NCBI GenBank assembly: GCA_013696915.1
Contig: JACCXR010000356.1
Location: 1 to 16,515, forward strand
From: Euzebyaceae bacterium
GTDB taxonomy: Bacteria; Actinomycetota; Nitriliruptoria; Euzebyales; Egibacteraceae
Direction of reading: 5' to 3'
Length of the DNA stretch: 16,515 bases
Every line of letters begins with the position of its first letter. Position 1 is the stretch's first letter. Below the pieces are notes generated by a model. The model saw only the letters and a list, made by a program, of their open reading frames with translations. It did not search any database and was not told the DNA's origin. A program made the translations under genes and the position numbers. Below are positions 1 to 6,913 of the stretch, piece by piece.

Positions 1-1037
1 CGCTCCGCGATGACGACCGGCGCGCCCAGCCGCAGGCGGCGGGGGACGACCGCCTCGGTCTCGTCGTTGCGCGGGAGCATCGCGGCCATCCGGCGGGCGG
101 CGACCTCCGCGTGCCGGTGCCGCGTCAGCACCAGCCCGGCGATGCGCGGCAGCCCGGCCAGCCACGAGACGTAGCTGGCAAACAGCGCGAGGTCGCCCAC
201 CGTGAACTCCCCGGCGCGCATCGAGCCGGCCGCGAGCAGCAGGACCACCCCGATGCCGACGTCGACGGTGGACCCGCTCGCGGCGTCGAGCGAGTCGGCG
301 AGGACGCGGTCGTGCAGGGCCGTGCGGCCGCGCGCGGCGTTGAGCTGCCGCAGACGCGCGACGGTCCGCTCCTCCGCGCCCGCCACCTTCACCGCGAGCA
401 CCGCCGAGAAGACGTCGCCGAGGAACCCCGTGACCCGAGCCGTGGCCTCGCGATCGGCGCGACGCGTCCGGCGGACGCGGTCCGCCAGCGCGCGGGTCAC
501 GGCGAACACGATCACCAGCGGCAGCCCCACGACCAGAGCCAGGACCGCATCGATGCGGACCATGACGACGAGGGCGAAGATCGCGAACACGACGGCGCCC
601 GCGAGGTCGACCCACGAGTCGACGAACTTCACGAAGTCCTCGGCGTCGTCGCGGAAGACGGCGATCGCGGCCCCGGCACTGCGGACCGGAGCGCCGGCGC
701 CGTTGCCGCCGCTTGAGACCTGCGACCGGAGAAGGTTCGTGCGCAGCAGCGCCTGGCCGGCGGCCCACCAGCGGGCCCACAGCGGAAAGGCCGCGAAGAA
801 GATGCCGAGCCGGGCGGCTTCGACCGCCAGCAGCACGCCGATGAGGCTGCCGGCGTCGAGCCCCGCCGGCGCGTCGCCGCTGATCGCGTCGAACGCCGCC
901 TTGAGCACGAGGCCGACGAGCGCGGGCAGGCTCCACCAGGCGATCCAGAACAGTCCGCCGACGAGGTAGCGCCCGGCGCGGTACCGGGCCAGGCCGACGG
1001 CCACCCGGATCGCCCTGGGCTCTGCGGTGCCCTTCAT
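1..1037 (-). CDS. ABC exporter subunit, transmembrane part (partial, runs off the window)
   Basis: The ATG at 1037 overlaps the TGA of the upstream ABC gene (ATGA), so the two are translationally coupled and probably form a heterodimer. About 345 residues are visible, all from the transmembrane half of an ABC exporter. The chain starts MKGTAEPRAIRVAVGLARYR and has hydrophobic spans around residues 24-46, 65-85 and 140-185, then an intracellular-loop stretch of the ABC_membrane type (FLGDVFSAVLAVKVAGAEER) and the end of the membrane domain (FASYVSWLAGLP). It then reaches a linker and the first strand expected of the nucleotide-binding domain (APVVIAER) and leaves the window. The Walker and signature motifs lie outside, so whether this is the catalytic or degenerate half of the pair cannot be judged. 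The substrate is unknown; drug, lipid and peptide export are all possible. Confidence 0.85.
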   Translation of the reverse strand, partial: MKGTAEPRAIRVAVGLARYRAGRYLVGGLFWIAWWSLPALVGLVLKAAFDAISGDAPAGLDAGSLIGVLLAVEAARLGIFFAAFPLWARWWAAGQALLRTNLLRSQVSSGGNGAGAPVRSAGAAIAVFRDDAEDFVKFVDSWVDLAGAVVFAIFALVVMVRIDAVLALVVGLPLVIVFAVTRALADRVRRTRRADREATARVTGFLGDVFSAVLAVKVAGAEERTVARLRQLNAARGRTALHDRVLADSLDAASGSTVDVGIGVVLLLAAGSMRAGEFTVGDLALFASYVSWLAGLPRIAGLVLTRHRHAEVAARRMAAMLPRNDETEAVVPRRLRLGAPVVIAE

Positions 1038-2779
1038 GCGCTCACCCCCTCGGCCTCCAGGCGCAGCAGACGGTGGAAGCGGCTCGCCGGGTCGTCGACC
1101 AGCTCGGCCCGCGGGCCGGCCTCGACGATGCGCCCGGCCTCCAGGACGACGACGGCGTCGGCGCGGTCGATGGCGCGGAGCCGGTGCGCGATCACCAGGG
1201 CCGTGCGGCCGGCGAGGAGGCGGTCCAGGGCGCGCTCGACCCGTTCGGCCGTGGCGGGATCGACCCGCGACGACGCCTCGTCGAGAACCACGAGGCCGGG
1301 ATCGCGCAGGAAGGCGCGGGCGATGCCGAGGAGCTGCGCCTGGCCTCCCGACAGAGCCGCGCCGTCGCCGAGCACGGTGTCGAGGCCCTCGGGGAGGGCG
1401 TCGAACCAGGACCCCAGGCCGAGCCGGCGGACGACGTCGACCATGGCGGCGTCGTCGCCGTCGCCGAACAGGGTGAGGTTGTCGCGCACGCTGGCGTCGA
1501 ACAGCTGGACGTCCTGCGTCACGACGGCGACCCGGTGCCGGAGATCGACGGGGTCCGCGTCGCGCAGGTCGACGCCGCCGAGCCGGATGCGGCCGCCGGT
1601 GGGGTCGGCCAGGCGCAGCGCGAGCCGAGCCAGGGTCGTCTTGCCGCTGCCGGTGCGGCCGACCAGCCCGACGACCGTTCCCGCGGGGACGTGGAGGTCG
1701 ACGCCGTCGAGGACGGTGCGCCCGTCGTCGGGGTAGGCGAAGCCGACCCGCTCGAACGTCACGGCGAGCGCTCCCGTCGGCAGCCGGGACCCGCCGCCGC
1801 CGTCCACCGCGGGACGCTCGTCGAGCAGCCTGCCGATGCGCGCGGCCCCGGCGGCGGACCGCTGGATCTCCTGGAGCTGTTCGGCGATCGTCTCGATGGG
1901 CCGGCGGAGGATCTGCACGTATTGGAACAGCAGGAAGACCGTCCCGATCGTCATCGCGCCGCGGCGGTGCAGCAGCCAGCCGGCGGTGAGCATCCCGACG
2001 CCGCCGAGCGCGAAGGCACCGGTCGTCGTCGTCCAGATCCGTGCGCTGGCGAGCCACGCCCCGGCCATCGCGCCGGAGTGGCGGGCGCTCGCCTGCTCGT
2101 GCCGGTCGAGGGCGAACCCGCCGGCCCCGAGCGCCCGGAGGTCCTCGCCGCCGTCGAGCTGCTCGGCGACGAGGCCGATGACGTCGGCGTAGGCGGCGCG
2201 CTCGGCCACGGTCTGCGGCACGGCGCGGTCGCGCAGGCGCACCACCAGGGCGATCGCGGCGGTCGTGAACGCGGCCATCGCCAGGCCGACGCGCCAGTCC
2301 TCGCGCGCGACGAGGGCGACGGCACCGATCAGGGTCAGGGCCCCGCCGACGACCTTCAGCACGACATCGGTGAACAGGCGGGTGATCGACGTGGCGTCGC
2401 CGTCGATGCGCTCGACCAGCGCGCCCGGCGACGTCGCGCCGTGGAAGCCGAGGTCGAGGCGCAGCGCGTGCGCGGCCGCGCGCTCCCGCAGGGTGTTCGT
2501 CGCTGACCAGGCCATCCGCGTCGCCGCGTACGTCGTGCCGACCGCGGCGGCCTGCGCGGCGACGCCGAGGACGACGTACCCGCCGGCGATCGTCAGGAGC
2601 ACGGCGAGGGGGGCCGCATCGACGGCACGGTCGATGAACGCGCGCAGCAGCTGCGGGCCGGCGAGCGGGAGCGCCGACGCCGCGGCGAGGGCGACGCCCA
2701 TGAGCATCAGCGCGCGACGGCGCGGGCGCACCAGCTCGGCGAGGAGCTGCCAGTGGGAAGGGGTCGTGCGGGTGGCCAT
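1034..2779 (-). CDS. ABC exporter half-transporter (fused TMD-NBD)
   Basis: 581 aa, the normal size for an ABC-B-type half exporter. The membrane domain spans roughly residues 15-310 with hydrophobic segments near 24-44, 57-80, 138-158, 164-181 and 252-270. The ATPase domain (about 335-575) is complete: Walker A GRTGSGKT (374-381), Q-loop glutamine in VVTQD (422), signature LSGGQ (476-480), Walker B LVVLD (496-500) followed by the catalytic Glu501, and H-loop His532. This half therefore has all canonical ATPase motifs. There is no N-terminal C39 peptidase domain, so it is not a leader-cleaving bacteriocin transporter. The ATG at 2779 has an AGAGGG Shine-Dalgarno seven bases upstream (2787-2792). 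It is first of a two-gene operon with the overlapping partner and lies behind a long leader that contains a small ORF and a hairpin. Confidence 0.93.
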   Translation of the reverse strand: MATRTTPSHWQLLAELVRPRRRALMLMGVALAAASALPLAGPQLLRAFIDRAVDAAPLAVLLTIAGGYVVLGVAAQAAAVGTTYAATRMAWSATNTLRERAAAHALRLDLGFHGATSPGALVERIDGDATSITRLFTDVVLKVVGGALTLIGAVALVAREDWRVGLAMAAFTTAAIALVVRLRDRAVPQTVAERAAYADVIGLVAEQLDGGEDLRALGAGGFALDRHEQASARHSGAMAGAWLASARIWTTTTGAFALGGVGMLTAGWLLHRRGAMTIGTVFLLFQYVQILRRPIETIAEQLQEIQRSAAGAARIGRLLDERPAVDGGGGSRLPTGALAVTFERVGFAYPDDGRTVLDGVDLHVPAGTVVGLVGRTGSGKTTLARLALRLADPTGGRIRLGGVDLRDADPVDLRHRVAVVTQDVQLFDASVRDNLTLFGDGDDAAMVDVVRRLGLGSWFDALPEGLDTVLGDGAALSGGQAQLLGIARAFLRDPGLVVLDEASSRVDPATAERVERALDRLLAGRTALVIAHRLRAIDRADAVVVLEAGRIVEAGPRAELVDDPASRFHRLLRLEAEGVSA

Positions 2780-2790
2780 CGAGGTGCCCT

Positions 2791-2802
2791 CTCGCGCGCG
2801 AG
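2791..2802 (-). promoter_or_regulatory. 12-bp perfect palindrome touching the ABC Shine-Dalgarno
   Basis: CTCGCGCGCGAG is self-complementary over all 12 bases. Its last two bases on the minus strand overlap the AGAGGG ribosome-binding site of the ABC gene. It could be a repressor half-site pair or a structure that modulates ribosome access, but short GC palindromes also arise by chance in DNA of this composition. Confidence 0.25.
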
Positions 2803-2843
2803 CGGCGCGGGACTGTGGTGGAGGTGCGAACGGCGGTGCGGGG

Positions 2844-2879
2844 CGGGCGGAGCCGGCTGTTAGAAGCCGTTGCCGCCCG
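2844..2879 (-). promoter_or_regulatory. Nested hairpin around the leader-peptide stop codon
   Basis: On the minus-strand RNA an outer arm CGGGCGG (2879-2873) pairs with CCGCCCG (2850-2844), seven perfect G-C pairs. Inside it CGGCT (2869-2865) pairs with AGCCG (2858-2854) around a six-base loop. The two helices are separated by a 3x3 internal loop. The TAA stop of the 19-codon ORF lies at the loop/arm boundary, so a ribosome terminating or stalled there would keep the hairpin open. No U-tract follows, so this is not a classical intrinsic terminator. It could act on Rho access, on an alternative fold or on downstream translation. Confidence 0.5.
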
Positions 2880-2919
2880 GCAGGCGCGGGGCTGTGAGGT
2901 CAGGGAGCATTCGCTTCAT
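2860..2919 (-). CDS. 19-codon leader-type small ORF upstream of the ABC exporter operon
   Basis: Reading MKRMLPDLTAPRLPGGNGF then TAA. It is preceded by a very strong Shine-Dalgarno (AGGAGGGG within GAGGAGGGGAGCG) directly before the ATG at 2919, far better than that of most full-size genes in the window. A sigma70-type promoter lies about 55 bases upstream. The last codons and the stop fall in a nested hairpin (2844-2879), and the ABC gene starts 80 bases further on. The peptide has no hydrophobic segment and no cysteine. Several codons are uncommon in this genome style (CGA, CCT, ACA, TAA). I infer a regulatory leader peptide, by analogy with BmrB upstream of the heterodimeric exporter BmrCD in Bacillus. 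A secreted peptide substrate of the exporter is the alternative, but no modification enzyme is visible. Confidence 0.5.
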   Translation of the reverse strand: MKRMLPDLTAPRLPGGNGF

Positions 2920-2981
2920 CGCTCCCCTCCTCTCGCATCGCTCGCTGATCGGTGCGTCCCGCCGCACCATGGCCGCCGGCC

Positions 2982-3011
2982 ACGGTACGGCGAAGGCGGC
3001 CCGAGCGTCAA
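2982..3011 (-). promoter_or_regulatory. Sigma70-type promoter of the leader/ABC exporter operon
   Basis: On the minus strand a -35 element TTGACG (3011-3006) and a -10 element TACCGT (2987-2982) are separated by exactly 18 bases. This is the best sigma70/HrdB-like match noticed in the window. It would start transcription near 2975, about 55 bases before the 19-codon ORF and about 195 bases before the ABC gene. It overlaps the region upstream of the divergent gene at 3033. Confidence 0.55.
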
Positions 3012-3020
3012 GCCCCGCAG

Positions 3021-3035
3021 TACGGTTGCCGTGTG
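3021..3035 (+). promoter_or_regulatory. -10 element and leaderless start of the 161-aa gene
   Basis: TACGGT (3021-3026) fits the actinobacterial -10 consensus TANNNT and is followed after exactly six bases by the GTG start at 3033. No Shine-Dalgarno is present, and this spacing places the transcription start at or next to the start codon. No clear -35 is visible. Confidence 0.4.
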
Positions 3036-3518
3036 AGCACCGAGTCGCCGCTCGAGCGCATCCTCCGTCTCCGGGCCGATGACGACCCCCGCGAGCCCCA
3101 GACCGTTCACGAGTGGCTGCGCCGCAACGGCGGGACGAGCCCGGAGGGTCGGTGGACGCTCGCGACCTTCGCAGCACGCACCGCCGCCGGGGAGGACTTC
3201 TTCTTCGGGCTGCGGGAGTTCCTCGACGGGTTCTACGGGCTGTTCACGAACGACCACCGCGAGGCACTCGTTCGTGACCGCCCCGACGACCTCGACGACC
3301 CGCGCCTGGATGCCTTCCTCGGAGCCCTCGCGGAGCACTTCGCGGCCGTGCACGGCTTCGACCGCCCGGCGTGGGCGACGGAACGTCACCGCTTCCTCGA
3401 CCGCTATTGGTTCGCGGCGGAGGAGCCGGGCTTCCGCGCCATGGCGGTGGTCGAATCGCCGGCGGCGTTCAGGCGCCGGGGGATCATGATCACCGACGGC
3501 CTGCTGTTCCGTCTGTGA
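3033..3518 (+). CDS. Conserved hypothetical protein paired with a nucleotidyltransferase
   Basis: 161 aa from the GTG at 3033. The reading frame is open further upstream, but the protein-like part begins VSTESPLERILRL and the leaderless-type -10 supports this start. The chain is soluble and charged, with a helical central part (LREFLDGFYGLF) and a C-terminal motif VESPAAFRRRGIMI. I recall similar proteins directly upstream of DUF6036-type nucleotidyltransferases in actinobacteria, often with the same VESPAAFRRRGI-like ending. The biochemical function is unknown to me. The stop overlaps the next ATG (TGATG), so the two are translationally coupled and probably act together, possibly as a toxin-antitoxin-like module. 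That role is inference from gene pairing alone. Confidence 0.75.
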   Translation: MSTESPLERILRLRADDDPREPQTVHEWLRRNGGTSPEGRWTLATFAARTAAGEDFFFGLREFLDGFYGLFTNDHREALVRDRPDDLDDPRLDAFLGALAEHFAAVHGFDRPAWATERHRFLDRYWFAAEEPGFRAMAVVESPAAFRRRGIMITDGLLFRL

Positions 3519-4025
3519 TGGACCGCGACGAGATCCTGGCCGCGCTGCGCGACGTCGGCCACCGGCTGCTGCGCAAGCACCTCCAGGGGCGATCTCTACG
3601 TGGTCGGCGGGGCGGCGATCGCGCTGGCGTACAACCTGCGGCGCACGACGCGCGACGTCGACGCGGTGTTCGAGCCGAGGCAGGAGATCTACCAGGCCGC
3701 GGCGGAGGTCGCTGGGGACCGCAACCTCGACGGCGACTGGCTGAACTCCGTCAAGGGTCTGCTGGGCGGTCCCGATCCCCACGAGACGCACATCTTCGAG
3801 CTGCCGGGGCTGCGCGTCGAGGCAGCGTCTCCCCAGATGCTCCTCGCCCTGAAGGTGCTGGCGCACCGGGCCAATGAGGACCGCGACGACCTGCGCCTCC
3901 TGGTGCGGATGCTCGGGTTGACCACCGCGGACGAGGTGCTCGACCTCGCGGAGGGCATCCTGTCGCCGATGACCCTGACGATCGAGTCACAACTGTTCGT
4001 CGAGGACGTTCTCGCCACTGAGTAA
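3518..4025 (+). pseudogene. DUF6036/AbiEii-like nucleotidyltransferase, interrupted by a +1 frameshift
   Basis: Translation starts at the ATG at 3518, which overlaps the previous stop, and reads MDRDEILAALRDVGHRLLRKH before leaving the family frame. The rest of the protein (YVVGGAAIALAY, then the DVD metal-binding motif in RRTTRDVDAVFE, through to LFVEDVLATE) lies in the next frame, up to the TAA at 4023. Removing one G from the GGGG run at 3586-3589 joins the two parts as LQGDLYVVGG and gives a protein of about 168 aa, the size I expect for this family. The GG-x-A and D-x-D motifs are those of the polymerase-beta nucleotidyltransferase fold used by AbiEii and MNT toxins. It could be a sequencing error, a true inactivation or a slippage site. 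Everything outside the G run is intact, which favours a recent event or an error. Confidence 0.75.
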
Positions 4026-4071
4026 GCTGCCGCCCGTCCTCAAGGAGCGCAGCGTCAGGACGCCCGGATTG
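4023..4071 (+). promoter_or_regulatory. Leader and start region of purL
   Basis: TAAGCT (4023-4028) is a possible TANNNT -10 and contains the stop codon of the upstream gene. AAGGAG (4042-4047) is a perfect Shine-Dalgarno core, but no start codon follows at the right distance: the in-frame codon at 4054 is GTC. AGGA (4057-4060) lies eight bases before the TTG at 4069 and is the more usable signal. GTG at 4075 is an alternative start. Confidence 0.3.
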
Positions 4072-6321
4072 ACCGTGCCCACGCCCGCACCCGACCCGCG
4101 CGGGCTCGCGCGCGAGCTCGGGCTCACCGACGCCGAGTACGAGCGGATCGTCGCGACGCTCGGGCGCGAGCCGTCGACCGCGGAGCTCGGCACGTACTCG
4201 GTGATGTGGTCGGAGCACTGCTCGTACAAGTCCTCGAAGGTCTATCTGCGCCAGCTGCCGACCGCGGGGGAGCGGGTCCTGGTCGGTCCCGGCGAGAACG
4301 CGGGCGTCGTCGACGTCGGCGGCGGCCTGGCGGTCACGTTCAAGATCGAGAGCCACAACCACCCGAGCTTCGTCGAGCCGTTCCAGGGCGCCGCGACCGG
4401 CGTCGGCGGGATCATCCGCGACATCCTCACCATGGGCGCCCGCCCGATCGCGCTGCTCGACCCGCTGCGCTTCGGCGGGGTGGGGCCCGGCGACGACGTC
4501 GAGCGCACGCGCCGGATCGTCGACGGGGTGGTCCGCGGGATCGGCCACTACGGCAACTCGATCGGCGTCGCGACGGTCGGCGGCGAGACCGTCTTCGATC
4601 CTTGCTACGCCGGCAACCCGCTCGTCAACGTGCTCTGCGTCGGGGTGATGGCCGCCGACACCATCCAGCTCGCCAGAGCCGAGGCTGTCGGCGACGTCGC
4701 GGTCCTCATCGGGCAGCGCACCGGTCGCGACGGGATCGGCGGCGCCTCCGTCCTGGCCAGCGCCGAGTTCGGCGACGCCGGCGTGGACGACGCGAAGCGG
4801 CCGAACGTCCAGGTCGGGGACCCGTTCGCGGGCAAGCTGCTGATCGAGTCGTGCCTCCAGCTCTACGCCGAGGACCTGCTGTCCGGCATCCAGGACATGG
4901 GCGCCGCCGGCATCGCCTGCTCGACCGCCGAGATGGCCTCGAAGGCGGGCATGGGGATGCGCGTCGACCTCGACCTCGTCCCTCTGCGGGAAGCATCGAT
5001 GGAGGCCTGGGAGATCCTCTGCTCGGAGTCGCAGGAGCGGATGCTCGCGCTCGTGGCGCCCGAGCGACTGGAGCGGGTCCTGCAGGTGTGCGCCCGCTGG
5101 GGCGCGGACGCGACCCCGATCGGCGAGGTGACCGGCGGCGACCGGCTGGTGTTCACCCACCGCGGGGAGGTCGTCCACGACGCGCCGGCCGCGTCGCTCG
5201 CCGACGACGGCCCCGTCTACGAGCGGCCGGTCGCCGACTGGGTCCACCCCGAGGCCGACGTCCCCGTCGACGACTGGGACCCGCCCGCCGACCTCCGCGC
5301 CGCCGCCATGACGCTGCTCGGCTCGCCGAACCTCGCGCCGGCGCGCTGCGTGTGGGAGCAGTACGACTCGATCGTCGGCTCCGGCACCGTGCTCGGGCCC
5401 GGCGCGGACGCGGCCGTGCTGCGGCTGCCGGGCGGCGATCCCGCGTTCCCCCGGGGCGTCGCGATCACCGCCGACGGCAACGGCCGCTGGTGCGCCCTCG
5501 ACCCCGCCGCCGGCGCCCGGCTCGTCGTCGCCGAGGCCGCCCGCAACGTGGCATGCACCGGCGCGACGCCGGTCGCGGCCACGAACTGTCTCAACTTCGG
5601 GTCCCCGGAGCGGCCGGAGGTCATGGGCCAGTTCCGCGACACCGTCCGCGGACTGGGCGAGGCCTGCGAGGCGCTCGGCACGCCGATCACCGGCGGCAAC
5701 GTCAGCTTCTACAACGCCACCGGCGACGCTGCGATCCACCCGACGCCCGTCGTCGGCGTCCTCGGCGTCCTCGACGAGGTGGTCGCCCGGGTCGGCAACG
5801 CCTTCCAGGCCCCCGGTGACGCCCTGTTCCTCGTCGGCGCCCCGACGCGGCCGGGCCTGGGCGGCTCGGAGTACCTGTGGCGCCTGTACGGCCGCGTCGC
5901 CGGGCGTCCACCCGCCGTCGACCTCGACGAGGAGAGGGCCCTCCACGCCCTGCTCGTGGCCGGTGCCGACGTCGGCTGGATCCGCAGCGCGCACGACGTC
6001 AGCACCGGAGGGCTGCTCGCGACGGTGGTCGAGTCCTGCCGGGGCGGCGGGCTCGGCGCCCGCCTGCTGCCCGAGCCCGGCGTCGCACCGCACCAGTGGC
6101 TGTTCAGCGAGTCGCCGTCGCGCGTGGTCGTCAGCGTCCGATCCCCCGACGCCGGCCAGTTCGCCGACCTCTGTGCCCTCCGTCGCGTCGGGGCGCGCCG
6201 ACTCGGGGTCGTCCTCGACGAGCCGCGCCTGGAACTCCAGGGCCTGATCGGCCTCGATCTCGACGAGGTCGCCGCGCTCCAGGACGCCGCGCTGCCGCGC
6301 GCGCTCGACCTGGACGGGTAG
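4069..6321 (+). CDS. purL: Phosphoribosylformylglycinamidine synthase subunit PurL
   Basis: 750 aa, the size of the short (Gram-positive/archaeal) PurL. It converts FGAR to FGAM with ATP and ammonia, step 4 of de novo purine synthesis, and works in the cytoplasm with PurS and the glutaminase PurQ. Family hallmarks are present: the active-site segment MWSEHCSYKSSK with the expected catalytic His50, FKIESHNHPSFVEPFQGAATGVGG substrate/ATP-binding region (residues 91-114), MGARPIALLDPLRFG, the DMGAAGIACSTAEMA segment of the first ATP-binding module, and the second-half GGNVSFYNATG and SAHDVSTGGLL motifs. TTG at 4069 is chosen from an AGGA eight bases upstream; GTG at 4075 is possible. purS and purQ are not adjacent. 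The gene ends 13 bases before a convergent minus-strand gene. Confidence 0.96.
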   Translation: MTVPTPAPDPRGLARELGLTDAEYERIVATLGREPSTAELGTYSVMWSEHCSYKSSKVYLRQLPTAGERVLVGPGENAGVVDVGGGLAVTFKIESHNHPSFVEPFQGAATGVGGIIRDILTMGARPIALLDPLRFGGVGPGDDVERTRRIVDGVVRGIGHYGNSIGVATVGGETVFDPCYAGNPLVNVLCVGVMAADTIQLARAEAVGDVAVLIGQRTGRDGIGGASVLASAEFGDAGVDDAKRPNVQVGDPFAGKLLIESCLQLYAEDLLSGIQDMGAAGIACSTAEMASKAGMGMRVDLDLVPLREASMEAWEILCSESQERMLALVAPERLERVLQVCARWGADATPIGEVTGGDRLVFTHRGEVVHDAPAASLADDGPVYERPVADWVHPEADVPVDDWDPPADLRAAAMTLLGSPNLAPARCVWEQYDSIVGSGTVLGPGADAAVLRLPGGDPAFPRGVAITADGNGRWCALDPAAGARLVVAEAARNVACTGATPVAATNCLNFGSPERPEVMGQFRDTVRGLGEACEALGTPITGGNVSFYNATGDAAIHPTPVVGVLGVLDEVVARVGNAFQAPGDALFLVGAPTRPGLGGSEYLWRLYGRVAGRPPAVDLDEERALHALLVAGADVGWIRSAHDVSTGGLLATVVESCRGGGLGARLLPEPGVAPHQWLFSESPSRVVVSVRSPDAGQFADLCALRRVGARRLGVVLDEPRLELQGLIGLDLDEVAALQDAALPRALDLDG

Positions 6322-6329
6322 GGCGGACG

Positions 6330-6347
6330 GACCCCTACTCCGGGGTC
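6330..6347. terminator. Small inverted repeat between purL and the convergent gene
   Basis: GACCCC (6330-6335) and GGGGTC (6342-6347) form a six-pair stem with a six-base loop at the convergent junction. It overlaps the last codons of the minus-strand gene and could end transcription in both directions. There is no U-tract on either side, so this is a weak call. Confidence 0.3.
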
Positions 6348-6913
6348 TCGGTGGTGTGCACCACGGCCGCGTCGGGACGCAGTGCCCGTTCGATCCCGCC
6401 GAGGACCGACTTGCGCTTCTTGCGCGCGGATTCGTAGTCGTAGAGCTCGCGCAGCTCGTCGGTGGACAGCGTCTTGATCGCCTCGACCACGTCGGTGGCC
6501 GGGCGGTCGGCCAGCGCGGCGGCGTGCGACTCGGCGCGGCGCGCGTGGGTCTCGGAGGCGGCGTCGTCGGGCGCGCGCACGGCCGCGAGGTCGGGGACCG
6601 GCTCCCGATCGGGCGCCGCCGGCGCGACTGCGATCTCGTCAAGTTCGTCCAGTGCAGGCTCGTCGATCGCGCGGACCGGTTCCGGCGCGTCAGGGCCCGG
6701 TGGCCACGCCCGGTCGTAGGCGTCGCGCTCCGCCTCGACGGCCTCGACGATGTCGTCGTCCGTCAGGGGCCCCACCGGCCCCGGGGGGTGCGGGTCGTCG
6801 GGCTGCGGACGCATGGCCAGCGCGACCTGCTCGGTGACGCGCGCCGCGAGGCCGAGCACGCGGGCCGTGCCCGACAGGGCACCGGAGGCGGCGAAGCGGA
6901 AGAGCTTGGTCAC
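6335..6913 (-). CDS. Hypothetical protein with acidic linker and C-terminal helical domain
   Basis: 192 aa. Residues 1-35 form an amphipathic, basic-to-hydrophobic stretch (MTKLFRFAASGALSGTARVL) without a clear transmembrane segment. Residues 36-135 are rich in Pro, Asp, Glu and Ala and are probably unstructured. Residues about 137-178 form a compact helical module, DVVEAIKTLSTDELRELYDY followed by ESARKKRKSVLGGIERAL. That last pattern (x-L-s-x-x-E-L-x-x-x-x-x-YE-x-x-x-x-x-R-x-x-VL-x-x-I) resembles a short domain I recall from actinobacterial hypothetical or lipid-droplet-associated proteins, possibly DUF8129; this is memory, not a search. The ATG overlaps the stop of the preceding 63-aa gene (ATGA), so the two form an operon. 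Function is unknown; the amphipathic N-terminus suggests a peripheral membrane or storage-granule surface protein. Confidence 0.7.
   Translation of the reverse strand: MTKLFRFAASGALSGTARVLGLAARVTEQVALAMRPQPDDPHPPGPVGPLTDDDIVEAVEAERDAYDRAWPPGPDAPEPVRAIDEPALDELDEIAVAPAAPDREPVPDLAAVRAPDDAASETHARRAESHAAALADRPATDVVEAIKTLSTDELRELYDYESARKKRKSVLGGIERALRPDAAVVHTTETPE

Noticed and set aside
1073..2506. 477-codon plus-strand frame over the ABC gene
   Set aside because: It is antisense to a half-transporter with all ATPase motifs and itself has only compositional residues such as Gly, Ala, Asp and Arg.
2844..2879. Classical intrinsic terminator in the ABC leader
   Set aside because: The stem is strong but no U-tract follows, so it is reported as a regulatory hairpin and not as a terminator.
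2860..2919. Leader ORF as a RiPP precursor peptide
   Set aside because: No modification enzyme, no cysteine or serine/threonine-rich core, and no C39 peptidase domain in the exporter. It is kept only as an alternative to attenuation.
3751..6642. 963-codon open frame antisense to purL
   Set aside because: It is opposite a certain purL gene, is dominated by Arg, Gly, Ala and Asp without recognisable motifs, and is the expected by-product of G/C-ending codons.
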